Source: Galeruca laticollis (lineage: Eukaryota; Arthropoda; Insecta; Coleoptera; Chrysomelidae). Taken from it: 64,000 nt of DNA. Positions within the stretch are counted from its first letter, which is position 1. Every line of letters starts with the position of its first letter. The translations under genes and the position numbers were made by a program. Of this stretch, positions 22,087 to 33,365 are shown piece after piece. The stretch spans positions 120,672,957 to 120,736,956 of the forward strand of contig OY998181.1 in NCBI GenBank assembly GCA_963921935.1, read 5' to 3'. The notes under the pieces are model-generated. The model saw only the letters and a list, made by a program, of their open reading frames with translations, had not been told where the DNA came from and made no database searches.

Positions 22087-22335
22087 CATCAGCAGCGGAT
22101 TTACCAGCAGGCTGAAGCCTATGGGGGCAGATTTTGATGGGCGGAAAATTTGGCCCAAAATCTATTAAATCTTACAATAATAAAGAAACCGTGTGTGTAA
22201 TCATGTGCACACATAAAAAGTTATACTTCTTTGGTGTTATTGGAAAAATGACTCTTTGGTTTCGTTTAAAAAGATATTTATTCACAATTGTTTGTACAGT
22301 TCCTATTACAATGTGTGCTAAGGATAAAAAATATA
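22087..22335. other. No recognisable gene
   Basis: Begins with a GC-richer block (CAGCGGATTTACCAGCAGGCTGAAGCC, 22094-22120) that looks like a transposon end, but no partner was found. Confidence 0.3.
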
Positions 22336-23285
22336 CAGTGGTATTCAAAAGTCCCCTCCCTCCCCTCGTATCTTTTGAACGGCTACACTTACATTAATAA
22401 AATTTGGATGGTGAAAATAAAGTGTTGTAAACTTCTCTACGAATGGTAACAGGTGACCTAATAGTAATAGATGACGTCACAGTGCCACTCTGGCCAATAA
22501 TTTTAAATAAGACCTTATGGCAAGTGATATCTCGTTTGAAAGGCATTGACATTGGCTACATAGCCATATTAATTTTGTTTGGGTTTCAATTAATTTTGAC
22601 GGATGAATTAAATAAATACCAAAATTATTGAAATTATTTTTTTTAATTTAATTAATCAAATATCAACAATGGATTCTTATAGCAAGTGTTCGAAATGTGC
22701 TCCGTCTACTTCCTGACAGTAATACATCCTATTAGTAAACTCTTGTCGTACTCGTTCGAATGTGTCAGCTGAAATAGCATTGCAATCTTCAGTAATTCTT
22801 TCTTTCAAAACGCCAATGCTATCTGGTGCCGTAGTATAAACCTTGGATTTCAAGTAACCCCATAGAAAAAATCTAATGGTGTCAGATCTGGTGACCGAGG
22901 TGGCCATTCTATTGGACCTCGCCGGCCGATCCATCTACCTCGATATTCTTCATCCAGGTAACGTCTTACTGCACCATAATAATGTGCAGGAGCACCATCT
23001 TGTTGAAATGTTATTTCCAGATGGCCGAATTCATCTTGATTATCTTCCAAAATTTCAAGAATTAACTGCTCAATTGCATTTTGTAACATCTTCAGATACA
23101 CTTCACCGCTTAAATTTGAATTTAGGAAAACAGGACCAACTATGTGGTTTCCCAAAATACCTGCCCAAACATTGACTTTTTGTAATGTGGGTTTTGACTG
23201 ATTTTATTTGTCATACATTCACAGAATTCGAGTCTTCTGTCGGGGTCGTCATCCGAAGGGTGGTGCACCATTTTTAACTTGTATG
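22336..23285 (-). mobile_element. Mariner/IS630-like element, truncated
   Basis: The minus-strand 3' terminus starts next to a TA at 22334-22335 with CAGTGGTATTCAAAAGTCCCCTCC, an end I associate with an insect mariner-like family. The 340-bp 3' non-coding region, including ATGACGTCA, precedes the transposase stop at 22677. The 5' side, with the DNA-binding domain, is missing beyond about 23285, where LINE sequence begins. Confidence 0.65.
22677..23275 (-). pseudogene. Mariner-like transposase, catalytic region, broken
   Basis: Minus frames give RRLEFCE, then a jump to VNVWAGILGNHIVGP. That deletes the segment with the first catalytic Asp. Next come FQQDGAPAHY (second catalytic Asp), RWIGRRGPIEWPPRSPDLTPLDFF (third acid region) and the C-terminus HFEHLL, the invariant end of this insect family. 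A one-base frameshift splits the protein after LDFF, resuming as LWGYLKSKVY. The N-terminal helix-turn-helix is absent. Inactive. Confidence 0.78.
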
Positions 23286-23289
23286 TCTA

Positions 23290-24420
23290 TAACCTAACCT
23301 TTGCTATATAGTTTAGTAAAAAGATAGGTCTGTAGCTATTCGCATAATATGGTTGTTTGTTGGCTTTGATAATTGGGACATTGTTGGCAATCATGAGCAT
23401 ATCAGGGTAGTTTCCTGTTTTAATTATGTAATTGATAAATGCATGTTATATTACTTAAAAGAGATTTTTGAGTAGGACGTTTGGAATGTTTGCCCGGAGA
23501 TGATTTATTTTTTAAAGTTTGTATAGTGTAAATTTCATGATAACTAATTTTTATGTTATGTATGTGTAATGTAAATAGTTGTGAACTATATGTGAAATGT
23601 TAAGATGGTGTTGTCTATTTGGCGTGTTGTTTATAAAATTGTTTTGACAATACTCCCCAAAAACTTCTGAGATTGTGCACTTACCTTGAAGGTTTGTCCG
23701 CTTACAACAATTTTTGACAGTGCGTTATATTTATTTTTAAGGTGTCTAGTGATTTTCCACAGGCAGTTATATCTTTTGGGATGAGTTTCTCCAAAAATAA
23801 CTTCCTTGTGCAGTTTTTCTGATCGTGTACTAGTAAATTGATTGTGTTTTGGTAGTGTTTGAGTAGTTGTCTGCCATAGTCGTATCTAGTTGTTGCCATC
23901 TTCTGAGAATTTAATTTTTGTCGTTTATGAATGTTGTGATGTAATCGGGGAGGGTATTGCTAATGTGGGACTTAGGTTTAAAAGAGGTTGTATTATTTTT
24001 GGCCGCAATGATGTTTTGTAGGTTTTTATAAGCGATATGTGTTTTCTATTTTGTCTGTGTTTGTCAGTTTTTCATTAATGTATTTTCCAGCATGTGGTGG
24101 TTTAGTCGTATGCCTTTTTTGTGGGAGTGTATATGTTATCTGTAAATTGAAGTTCTATAAGGACAGGGTCGTGATAGGAATTGAGGTCTGGAAATGTTTT
24201 TATCTTCGTTATATTATGTATGTAGCATCCAATGGATATATCAAGTGTGCTGGGGGTGTAGTTGGTGTAAGGAAAGTGTGTAGAGCCGTCTGTACTGTAT
24301 ATGTTGCATTCGGAGTTGTCACAGAATCATTGGAAAATATTTCCGTTTGTGCTTGGGAATTGATCATAAGAGTCCCATAGAGGGTACTTACAGTTTAAGT
24401 CACCTTGTTATGTGTTTTAG
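23290..24420 (-). pseudogene. LINE remnant (linker and RT start)
   Basis: Near 23460-23300 the minus frame reads IIKTGNYPDMLMIANNVPII and NSYRPI, the first RT block of a CR1/Jockey-type ORF2. Upstream (23899-23700) RYDYGRQLLKHYQNTIN matches the linker between endonuclease and RT in pattern. Farther up only faint endonuclease traces are visible. Heavily decayed and truncated by the mariner-like element on the 3' side. Confidence 0.5.
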
Positions 24421-25370
24421 TTTTATTATAAACATTCATTTCGTTTAATTTTAATTTAGTTGTCTATTAGTGTAGCGATATGCTTAATGGAAGAGTTAGT
24501 CTGTTGCAGGAGTTGGAAATGTATTCTAGCGATAAAGTAATTGTAAATTGTGAACTTGTCTAGTTTGTTTGTAGCGGATTTCAATTCATGAAGGAGGTCT
24601 GCAGCGGCTCTAGTCAGCTCATGCAGGTTAACAGTTTGGTGGAGTTCCTTCAATAATTTATTTAATTGGGACTAGCCTTTTGTGTTAAGGAAAAAATTTA
24701 TCGAATTCAAACTAATTTTAGCCAAATTTAAGTCAAATAACCAATAAACCGATATCCAGGCAAATAACCAATAAACCAATATCCAGGTACTAGTTTGATT
24801 ATAATATATTATACTTGAATTAAACTGGTTTATGTCTTTAGTTTTTTTACATATTTTGAAATAAAATACGTACACAACGCTATTAGAAACATTTTTGTAA
24901 GAAAGTACGGATTTAAAATATCGCAAAAGTTCATTCATAACGTACTGATTCCATTGTTATCATTACCCGGATTGTTAAGAGATACTTTAATAAAGATGTT
25001 TATTCTTTATCTTTATTTATACCGAATGTACATAATTGTGTATAAACTGTGTTCAGTGTATTCATATTGTGTAAGTTTTTCAAGGCATAAATACCCTCCC
25101 ACAATTAGTACATGATATTCCTTGTGTTATCTTCACTAAATCTTGGGATAAAAAAATAATCTAGCAACTGACACAACGATCCCTTACTAATACTAATAAC
25201 GGGAAAAAGCTGATGAATGCGGACGGTAGTGTACAAATAATGAAATTGCAATTTCATTCACAAAATAAATGTAATTAATATGATTGTGAACTACAGTAAC
25301 AAATACAATAGGAGCGGCAAAAATTGAATAGTCTACTGACGGCAAATTTGGAAATCTGCTACTGGGTCCC
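24421..25370. other. No recognisable gene
   Basis: A 65-codon minus frame (24456-24653) is rich in helical heptad-like residues but unassigned. A short direct repeat CAAATAACCAATAAACCGATATCCAGG occurs at 24733 and 24761. The rest is AT-rich. Confidence 0.35.
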
Positions 25371-25371
25371 T

Positions 25372-25452
25372 TAAATCCAGATTTTCTACATTTTTGGTTA
25401 TTTTTTAAGAAGTTTCGGCTTCTTAGCAGGATACAGCCTCTGGCGTGTATAC
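25372..25452 (+). repeat. Single fragment of the ~174-bp repeat
   Basis: ATCCAGATTTTCTACATTTTTGGTTA..AGAAGTTTCGGCTTCTTAGCAGGATACAGCCTCTGG is a diverged partial unit of the array at 21488-22086. Confidence 0.7.
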
Positions 25453-25542
25453 TTAAGTGCGGAAAGTTAGTTTTAACCTTTAAAACCGTTTACTTTTAGT
25501 AGAAACCGTCTATCTACATATTATATAGTCAAGTAATTCAAC

Positions 25543-26884
25543 TAGTGTTGCCCAAAATCAGTCTTGGTCTTGCAGTCTTGGTCTTGTTCTTGCATTTTGC
25601 AAGACCAAACCAAGACCGCGTAATTTTAGGCAAGACCAAGACCAAGACCGACCATGCAAGATTTGAGCAAGAACAAGACTAAGCCTGCGAGACTCTTGCG
25701 TCTTGCAGTTAGTACTGAGTGTCGTTTTAGGGAGCGGACAGGCTTAGTTTATAATACAAGAAATTGACACGTAGAAAACAAACGAAACAAAATAAAAGAA
25801 AGTACTAGTATATACAATTTTGAAGAATAAAATAGGCAGAAAATAGGAACACGCAAAGTACAGATATAAATGAAATCAGTGCATTTTAGTTGAAGGGGGA
25901 ATTTACGCAGTCCGAATAAGTAAATAAAAAATAATATATTAAATATAGTATGACAATAAATAAAATGAAAATAATAAAAACGAAAAATAAACTATATAGA
26001 ATAAAGTGTAATAAAATTATATGTAGTATGTTACCGAGAAAATGTTTATTTTCTTAATATTTCGAAAGTTACAGGCCGAAAAACACAAACTAATTTAAAA
26101 TTTAACTTATAATAATAAGGTAGGCATAAGAGCGAAAAGCAGGACGCTACAATGACATGCGGCATCCTTTGATTTGCGGCTATCTAAGATAATGGACTAT
26201 AAAAAATAGTATTTATTTCAATTGGAGTTGGAGGAGTACCTAAGTAAACCCAGAGCCGCCAGCTCCGAAGACATTTTAGAGTGGTGGAGGACGCATGAGA
26301 CAGAGTATCCGGCTTTATCGAAGATGGCCCGTGATTTTCTCTCAATACCTGCAACTTCTGTACCTGCAGAGAGATTATTTTCTAAAGCATCATCAGTAAT
26401 TAGAAAACATAGAAATAGGTTAAGTGATGAGTCAGCCAGATGGTTACTTTGTATTAATTCTTGGTCAAAAGAATGAATATAAAGTAAGAGTAATGTCAAA
26501 GCTATTCTGTAGTGTTCTTTAATATAACTTGTGTTGTATTTTTATTTAAATAATTGGTAAATTCAGTAAATTGTATTGATTCTTGGTAAAATGAATTAAT
26601 ATGAGGTGAGGGTCTATCAATTTCTTTCTAGACAGATAATGTTCTTTAAAACACAGTCAAGTTAATGTCTTTAATTTGTGTTTTATATGTTTTAACCATG
26701 TTTAATAAATAGCAATAGGCTAATAGCTAATTGCGAGACTTGCGAGACTCTTGCTGCAAGACCAAGACCAAGACCAAGACTGGGACCGCAAAACCAAGAC
26801 CAAGACCAAGACCAGCTGTATTGGCGCAAGACCAAGACCAAGACTGGCTAAGTCTCGTCTTGTTCTTGCATTTGGGCAACACTA
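25543..26884 (+). mobile_element. hAT element copy A, internally deleted, perfect target duplication
   Basis: 1342-bp element with inverted ends TAGTGTTGCCCAAA / TAGTGTTGCCCAAATGC. It is flanked by a perfect 8-bp duplication AATTCAAC (25535-25542 and 26885-26892). Both subterminal regions are packed with the hexamer CAAGAC/GTCTTG and CCAAGA, probably transposase-binding repeats. Only the last part of a transposase remains. Copy B at 36311-37674 is nearly identical. Confidence 0.95.
26222..26476 (+). pseudogene. hAT transposase C-terminal dimerisation domain (copy A)
   Basis: 84 residues containing the hAT C-terminal dimerisation core: EYPALSKMARDFLSIPATS, VPAERLFSKASSVIRKHRN and RLSDESARWLLCINSW. 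This region mediates oligomerisation and carries the C-terminal part of the catalytic fold in hAT transposases. The BED finger and the catalytic Asp residues are absent; upstream sequence from 25740 has no coding trace. It is a deletion derivative that cannot transpose by itself. Whether the fragment is translated is unknown. Confidence 0.88.
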
Positions 26885-26892
26885 AATTCAAC

Positions 26893-27700
26893 ATTCATGG
26901 ATTTAATGATCCTTCCTCTTATAAAGATCCTCAAATCTATCGTTCAATGAACTTTTTCTATAGCCACTATGCTCGTCAAAATCAATTCATGCATTTTTTA
27001 TTTGTTTGAAGATTCACTTTCACTATCGTATAATGAACAAAAGAATCATAACTATTTTCCGTCCATATTCATTCAATCTGCTTTGTATCAATTTAGAACA
27101 CATTGTATAATATCTACAATTGCATTTACTTATAAACACATCCACAAGTGTCTTGTAATTTCGAATCATACTGTATCGTCATAGTCCGCCTTTCACGTAT
27201 ACATCTGATCCCATAAATACCACCATTAGATAAATTGTTACTAATTAGTAAATACACGAGAAATACCCCCTGAGGAGAAGATACTGATGGGCCTCGACGA
27301 ACACTGTTTCGGACTTAATTTCATTAACTTTATCAATAACAGAATCGGAACGGAATGGCAATGGAACTAAGAGGCATTTAAACATTAAACTCCCCCGAAT
27401 TCCATCGTTTGTAGTGCGGGAGCAGTGTACAAAATTGTTAGGGTCCATTAAATTACACGTTGTCACCTACAAAGCATAATTACTATGGATTTAATGGGTA
27501 ATATGATTATAAAAAGTATCTTTCAAACTTGTTACTAAACTGAATTAGTTGTATTGACTTCTAATTTTTTATATACAGTGATGCATAAGAAGTACACATT
27601 TTAAAGCATATATTCTCGGGAAATAGAAATTAAAAAAAATTGGATTAAAATACCTTGAAATACGTCAGCAGTATTAATTGTCAAATTCTAATAATCCAGT
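26893..27700. other. No recognisable gene
   Basis: Short frames only. A 73-codon minus frame at 27245-27466 looks protein-like but is unassigned. Confidence 0.3.
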
Positions 27701-27704
27701 GGCG

Positions 27705-28110
27705 TGGTAATAGGGGATCGTAAACTTTTATATATAGCTTTTTAGCTTCCATTCAAGTTTTCTCTTTGCGCTGTAATATTCCCCATATTGTCCCATCCCA
27801 AGTCTTCCTGAGTATACATCTTAAATTATTCTTTTGAATTTGCCCTTCCCATATTATTTTAGATGGTCTAGACTCATCCATACGCTGCAAATTTCCCCAC
27901 CAGCTCAGTTGTCTCTCCTCATTATACTCCAAAGTATTATGTTTTTCCAGTTCTTCTCTTATTATTCTGTTCCTTATCTTTTTTTGCTAATCCTCTTATT
28001 GGTTTTAGATACTTCATTGCAGCTGCCTGTATTCTGCTCTTTTGTGCAGTCTCCGAGATTGACGGACATCCGTTAATACTGGCCTGTAAACAGGTTTAAA
28101 GCCCTTTATT
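27705..28110 (-). pseudogene. LINE C-terminal remnant
   Basis: The minus frames read LEYNEERQLSWWGNLQRMDESR and KIIWEGQIQKNNLRC..LRKTWDGTIWGI, the QxxWxGHxxRM..R..K..WE signature that ends ORF2 of insect endonuclease-RT LINEs. The 5' part (28110-28000) is frameshifted. Only the terminal 110 or so codons are present, a typical 5'-truncated insertion. Confidence 0.65.
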
Positions 28111-28189
28111 TTAGTTGTTCTATAGATTTCGTCCCCGCTAATAAACTTTTTGTTTATAGAATCATATAGATTTAGATTAATATTTAATA

Positions 28190-29400
28190 AATGCCGATTG
28201 CAAAGTTAATAAATATCTTTCTGGCAATGTGGACTCAGACGATGAAGAAATAGCAATAAATATCTTACAACAAAATCAAAAAGAGTTAATTTGCAGATAT
28301 CTTTAAATAAAAAATTAATTGTCCATTATAATGAATCTTGGACAACTTTGTGATTAAATCAACAGAAACTTCAAGATAATTTTTAAAAAATTCCTTATAT
28401 CGATAGAGAATGAAATAATAACTCTATTACCTTTTATGGCATAATTTCACAGATTAATCTGGATTGTCAAAGCTTGATTACATTAATTGATAACACTGAA
28501 AATGCAATTACCTTTGCGAAATTAAATTGTATTCACAGTTCAGTGATTTCAAATCAAGAAATTATAGAAATGATGAAAAATATTTACGAACAATTTATAA
28601 AGATGAACAAATTCCGAAATTTAATATCATTTTGACATATTATTTACCTACTTCTGCTTTCACAAGTAACTTTTTCCAATTCCAAAATAATGTTTGCTAT
28701 TCATGTCCCAATCCTCAAATCCAAGCCCGCTGAATTACCATTCATATCCTATTATCCAAAAGCATAAAATATTTATTCCTTTACAACCCTACTTAGAAAA
28801 AGCCGCAGATTAAGCTACATTAATGAAAGAAGAGTGTCCAATATTAGAAAACGAGTATTACAGCCTAGAAGAATTCAAATTAACAGATAATTCCACTATG
28901 GAATTATAAGACGGCCATTCTCCTAAGTACTGTTACGTCAATGATGCAAACCATCAAGAAACCATTATAGTACAAGTAACTAAGAATAATGTATTGATAA
29001 TTCGAAATCCAGTAATAACAGTATTGTCCAAATACACTTCAGACCAATATTAAGAAGTAAATTATCTATCAATTATTCGAATTCCAGAAAATTGCACAAT
29101 TCAGATAGGAGAAGAAACATTTTCAACTAATATGCAGATTTGAAAAGGAAAATCAATTATACTACCAAAAGTAGATGCAAAATTCTTAGAAGTCCAAAAA
29201 TATAATTCGCCATATTTAAGCAGAATTAATTTTGAAGGTTTGATTGAAATCAATAAAATTGCAAAAAATATAAAACCAATTATAGAAGTAGAAACTTCGA
29301 AAACACACACTACGGTTTGATTATTTTCGACGATAATAATTATTTGTATGGCTATAACAATATTTTATTTCATAAAATAATTTTTTTGAAAGTATTTTCT
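28190..29400 (+). pseudogene. Insect retrovirus-like envelope gene relic
   Basis: Forward frames show a heavily stopped glycoprotein-like sequence. An Asn-rich ectodomain with scattered Cys runs through 28200-29150. A better preserved membrane-proximal part lies at 29100-29320. A hydrophobic Ile-rich transmembrane segment at about 29325-29390 and a stop follow. The layout resembles the env of errantivirus-type elements (gypsy group). Many in-frame stops and shifts make it non-functional. No gag or pol is visible beside it. Identification rests on layout and a few motifs, so confidence is moderate. Confidence 0.4.
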
Positions 29401-30280
29401 TGAGTAAAATACGTAATTGGTGTTGTTTTTAAGTTTGGAATAAACGAGCTCTGACTGTGAATGAGACTCATTTCCCCAATAATTCTTACATATTGCCACA
29501 ACTGGTTTCCAAGATTAATAACAAAGAACATTTTTATTCTAGGTGACCTTTGGTATGCTCTTCGCTTGTGTTTAGTTAACTATGTTGCCTGAGTTCACTC
29601 ATGCCCCACTAAACAAGAAACATAACAAGACTTTTTTGTGATGTTCTTTTAAGAGACTTTTCGTGATGTTTATTTAAAACGTTAATAAGATATCTCCTAG
29701 ATGTCTTAATTTTATTACCAACTCTATCAACATCCATGTCATGTAATTAAAACATATTTTTGATGTACACAATCCTATGAACTTCTTCAAAGTAACTTCC
29801 TATAGAAAAGATTCATACGATGTTAATTTGTATACTTCTCAGTAATGTCACATACAGAACATTACTGTAATATTACAAATTAACATGTTTCTAAGATGAT
29901 CACATGCTGCAGTTACTTTTACATCTTTCGAAATAATTTTTAGTAACTTCCTGAGATTACGTCTGTACGATGTTAGCTCATAAAACTCTCAGTAATATCT
30001 CATATTAAACATCACATTACCATAATTGGGTGGGCCGTTTCATTCATGTATTCATAAAATTACAAAAAGAAGAATAAAACAGAAGAGGAACTGACGAACG
30101 AAACAAACGGTAGTTATCTGTGGAAACAAATGACAAGCACGACATGGCGAATCGTGGGTCGTGGCATGGTTTTTAGTTTTGTGTTTTATTTTATTTGAAG
30201 TATTTGAATAAAATGATATTCAATTTCGTTAGTTTCTGCTTAGCTACAGTTTTTATACTTAGTTATAACTCTTGTTATAA
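29401..30280. repeat. Non-coding, with a diverged 151-bp direct repeat
   Basis: AGTAACTTCCT..TACGATGTTA..CTCTCAGTAATRTCWCAT occurs at 29791 and again at 29942. Nothing coding is recognised. Near 29455-29515 a TGTGAATGAGACTC..TATTGCCACAACTGG stretch could be an LTR/primer-site border of the neighbouring env relic. Confidence 0.4.
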
Positions 30281-30302
30281 TGGACGAACAACATTTGTTA
30301 TC
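30279..30302 (+). other. Possible first coding exon with splice donor
   Basis: ATGGACGAACAACATTTGTTATCG followed immediately by GTAAGTACC, a strong donor. It would encode MDEQHLLS. No downstream exon was found, so it may be chance or the 5' end of an element. Confidence 0.2.
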
Positions 30303-30539
30303 GGTAAGTACCTATTCCAAAATCATAATTATTAAAACTTAATACTCATTCAATACTTTAATCGGCTACTGTACATTGAAATTCCAGGTGGCGGAATTAT
30401 ATCCTAACATTATACAATAGAGTTTACAAAATAAGGGTTTTTTCAACTTTTAAAATATTCTAGTTAGTAAGTATATTTCAAAAAGGATTCACAATATTTC
30501 AAATCCTAGATACGCTTTATACCCTACAAAAACTTAATA

Positions 30540-31085
30540 TTGCAATAGGGTAGATATTATTAATAATAAAACATGCTCATATGTTGGCAGAGATTTGAAT
30601 CTAGAAGGAAATATTTTCAATGTTCCAGATGTATCAGAAGCTACTTACATAAATAAAATAAAAAAAACCTATACTTAGTTGGTAATTTTGGCAAAGGAAG
30701 GGGAGTAACTATTTCAGATAGTCTGATACAGACATTGTATTAAACAGTACAAAAAATATTGAATCAAATATCTCTTGTTCTAGTCATAGCCATCAATATA
30801 GTTTTGCAGATTTAGAAAATTTTAACAATAATAAATACTAACAATTCTTGTGAACCATTAGAGACTGTTTTAGACTTTAAAAACAGAAATTTCTGTCAAA
30901 AAGCTTATTTCAATTGGAAAATTCACTGAATATAATAAATAAGCCATAGTTGTCCCTTACAATAGTACCTATATTAATCTAGTTGAAGAATATGTAACTT
31001 ATGAGACTGAATGCTCCAGTCAACAAACAGATATTTATTATTGTAAAAACACAGCTATTGGATACTCAATTGGATACAATTAATT
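30540..31085 (+). pseudogene. Unidentified coding relic, glycoprotein-like
   Basis: Forward frames carry protein-like blocks separated by stops. An Asn- and Cys-containing block lies at 30540-30680, and a terminal block at 30950-31083 has two Cys residues before a stop. The composition suggests a secreted or surface protein. It could be a second viral-type glycoprotein relic, but I do not recognise it and make no assignment. Confidence 0.25.
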
Positions 31086-32099
31086 ATAAACTCATTTAAC
31101 TTGATAATGTGTTCATATCTCTTCTTCATAAATCGTTTTTTTTTGTATACAGTGTATTAATAATGCTTAGTTTTCATTAAGTTACAATTCCACGAGGTAA
31201 ATATACAATATGTTCCACGATGAAAATAACAAGATGAGAATAGTATAGTATTTTATACAGAAGTATGAATTTTCATGGCACAACTGAATTTACCTGCCAA
31301 ACGGCGTGAGGCATGTAATAGAAGGTAAATCATGAAAAGGGAATTCTCGATTAAATATGTTATCATTCCTTCGAAGAACCCCGCATGTATCTTATGGAAA
31401 ATGGGTCCCAGTCGATTGGTTGAAAATCAAGTTTGATGTAGTTTATGATGATCGACCAAAGGTCTCCATGGGCACAATTTGATCTAAAGTAATTGTTTTA
31501 TTAGCTGCTATTCAGAACACCTTTAAATGTTTCACTGATAAGGATTTTGAAGTGTATGTTATGGAATGGTTGAGGCACTCTAAACAGCAACACTTGCGTG
31601 AGGAAAAGTAACCGTAAATAAACGATAGAATTTTCTTTAATCAGATTGGATTTCTGTTTATTTAACGTAATGCTTCATAAAATCATCATGGTGTAAAAGT
31701 TTTATTAGTTTTAATATATTATTAAAAAGCTATTCTAATAAATTTTACCTACGACCGCCCCTGTAAGTAGTCTAAAACACACAGTCGGCAATCAATGTAA
31801 GACGTCTATTATGCACGGTAAAACAAAACGCACTGCTGTGAAGTAAATCGCACGGCTTCCCTAGCAACTGTCAATAGACGTAGCCATTTTATTCAAAATG
31901 TATTACCTACTTAGATATTTGACGTTGAATTTTATTCTATATATAAATGGTAGATAACATTTATTAGATATGAGATTGCATTTAATACTAAGAGTTATTT
32001 GGAATTATATGATAATCTGTTCCGTTTCATTCAATCCGCATCTTTTCGCTGTCTGAATGTATCTCATATTAGTAAACAATAGTATATTATACATCAAGC
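31086..32099. other. No recognisable gene
   Basis: A forward frame near 31385-31612 (TPHVSYGKWVPVDWLKIKF, later KDFEVYVMEWLRHSKQQHL) looks protein-derived, perhaps a transposase C-terminus, but is unassigned. Confidence 0.25.
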
Positions 32100-32184
32100 G
32101 ACTAAAGTGGCCCATTTAATCCCGCGGGTGGTGTTTGATTCCTGAGGGAAGTAATCCACCTAAGGGATTAATGTCACTTTAGTC
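32100..32184. repeat. Imperfect inverted repeat, 85 bp
   Basis: GACTAAAGTGGCCCATTTAATCCC on the left pairs with GGGATTAATGTCACTTTAGTC on the right, with GGTGG/CCACC pairing inside. It could fold into a hairpin or be a tiny MITE. Confidence 0.7.
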
Positions 32185-32361
32185 AAGAGGTATATACGCT
32201 ATTTCATGCAATTCCGGTAATTCTACATACATTTTTAATAAAAATAAATACTACTTAGGACGGACTTTTACGAAACTTGGCTGGGCATCGAGAAGCGACT
32301 TTTATAAAACTGGGCATCGAGGATGTACGTTTTTACTTGTACTTTAAACACCTTAATAAGA

Positions 32362-32715
32362 TTATAAACAGAAGTACAAGTGGGTCGTAGGTAAAGTATA
32401 GTACGGTAAGTAGTACGTAACTTTTCCGTTCCTGCGTAAAATGCTTCTTACAACACACGTTACGTAATATACTATTCTAGCTGTAATGTATGGGTATCCG
32501 TTAAACTTTATTAATTCAGTTTTAAAATATGTTACGTTATGGCATTTTGAATGCATTTTTTGCTGCAGCAATGCAACTTCCGGTTTGTAATAGGTAGAAA
32601 GTAGGTAGGAATGGTAAAAATAATTTTTGAAAGCGAATGCAAGAAACCGCATTCCGATCCGTGCTATACTAAAAGATTTCCTAACATAATGCTTCATCGC
32701 CTCGACTACTACCAC
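32362..32715 (-). CDS. Hypothetical 117-residue open frame
   Basis: An open minus frame starting MVVVEAMKHYVRKSFS and ending near 32362. It is rich in Tyr, Leu and basic residues, with no motif, signal peptide or domain I recognise. The surrounding DNA is repeat-like (GGGCATCGAG occurs twice at 32282-32316), and no neighbouring exon supports it. It may be a chance frame. Confidence 0.15.
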   Translation of the reverse strand: MVVVEAMKHYVRKSFSIARIGMRFLAFAFKNYFYHSYLLSTYYKPEVALLQQKMHSKCHNVTYFKTELIKFNGYPYITARIVYYVTCVVRSILRRNGKVTYYLPYYTLPTTHLYFCL

Positions 32716-33244
32716 GATTGTGGGGCAATAAAAATAACATAAAATTATATTTAAAAAAAATAATATATTAAAAAAAGATTATACAAGATAAAGCAATGAA
32801 ATGGAGACTTGTGTTAATCGTTTTCGGCAGGGATCTTAACGGCGTTATCACATCGTTTAACTTTCCCGCACATTATTCTTGACCCCAGAGTGCGCACCTC
32901 TCCTCGGCCAGGTGGTCAAGCGGGCCAGTCCGGGCCCGCAAATCTAGGTACATTCGATAAATCCTTAATAGGGATTTATAGAGGAAAAACGTGATCATTT
33001 TAATACATTCTTTGTTGTGCTTTGGAAACTTTTTCAATTATCAAAGCTTTTTTGTATCGTATCGTTACCGCCTTTTCTTTTGTGAATATTTTATCTCAAA
33101 ATGACCATATATGTGTAGAGGTGGGCTTTCTATAGATCAAAACCATTTCTTTCCTAATATTAATCAAAATGCTGCTAAATCTATTAGCCCGTCTACCACT
33201 TTCTAACTGTACAATATTTTAACAGATTTTTTTCTTGTTTCCAG
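32716..33244. other. GC-rich patch in AT-rich spacer
   Basis: 32880-32945 (CTCCTCGGCCAGG..GCGGGCCAGTCCGGGCCCGC) stands out in base composition. The end GCGGGCC..GGCCCGC is self-complementary and may be a transposon terminus. No gene is seen. Confidence 0.3.
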
Positions 33245-33365
33245 AGTGTGGACTGTTTCGTGTAAGATTAACAGATTATCAACATTCTTCCTGCACAGCA
33301 ACTCGGAACCGCGGTGGCACCATGGCCATCCGGTATTACCAGTGTCGACGAAATGGCACACAAAG
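33245..33365 (+). other. Candidate internal exon between splice signals
   Basis: A pyrimidine run and TTTCCAG precede 33245, and AAAG|GTGAG ends it at 33365. Two frames are open through all 121 bases. One reads CGLFRVRLTDYQHSSCTATR and RYYQCRRNG, with three Cys residues; GC content is higher than around it. It could be a host or element exon. No partner exon or family is recognised. Confidence 0.3.

Noticed and set aside
24456..24653. 65-codon minus frame with heptad-like pattern, considered as an env fragment
   Set aside because: Too short, no Cys motif or transmembrane segment, no neighbouring support.
26218..26499. 93-codon minus frame opposite the hAT fragment (also 36982-37263)
   Set aside because: Antisense shadow of the recognised hAT dimerisation domain.
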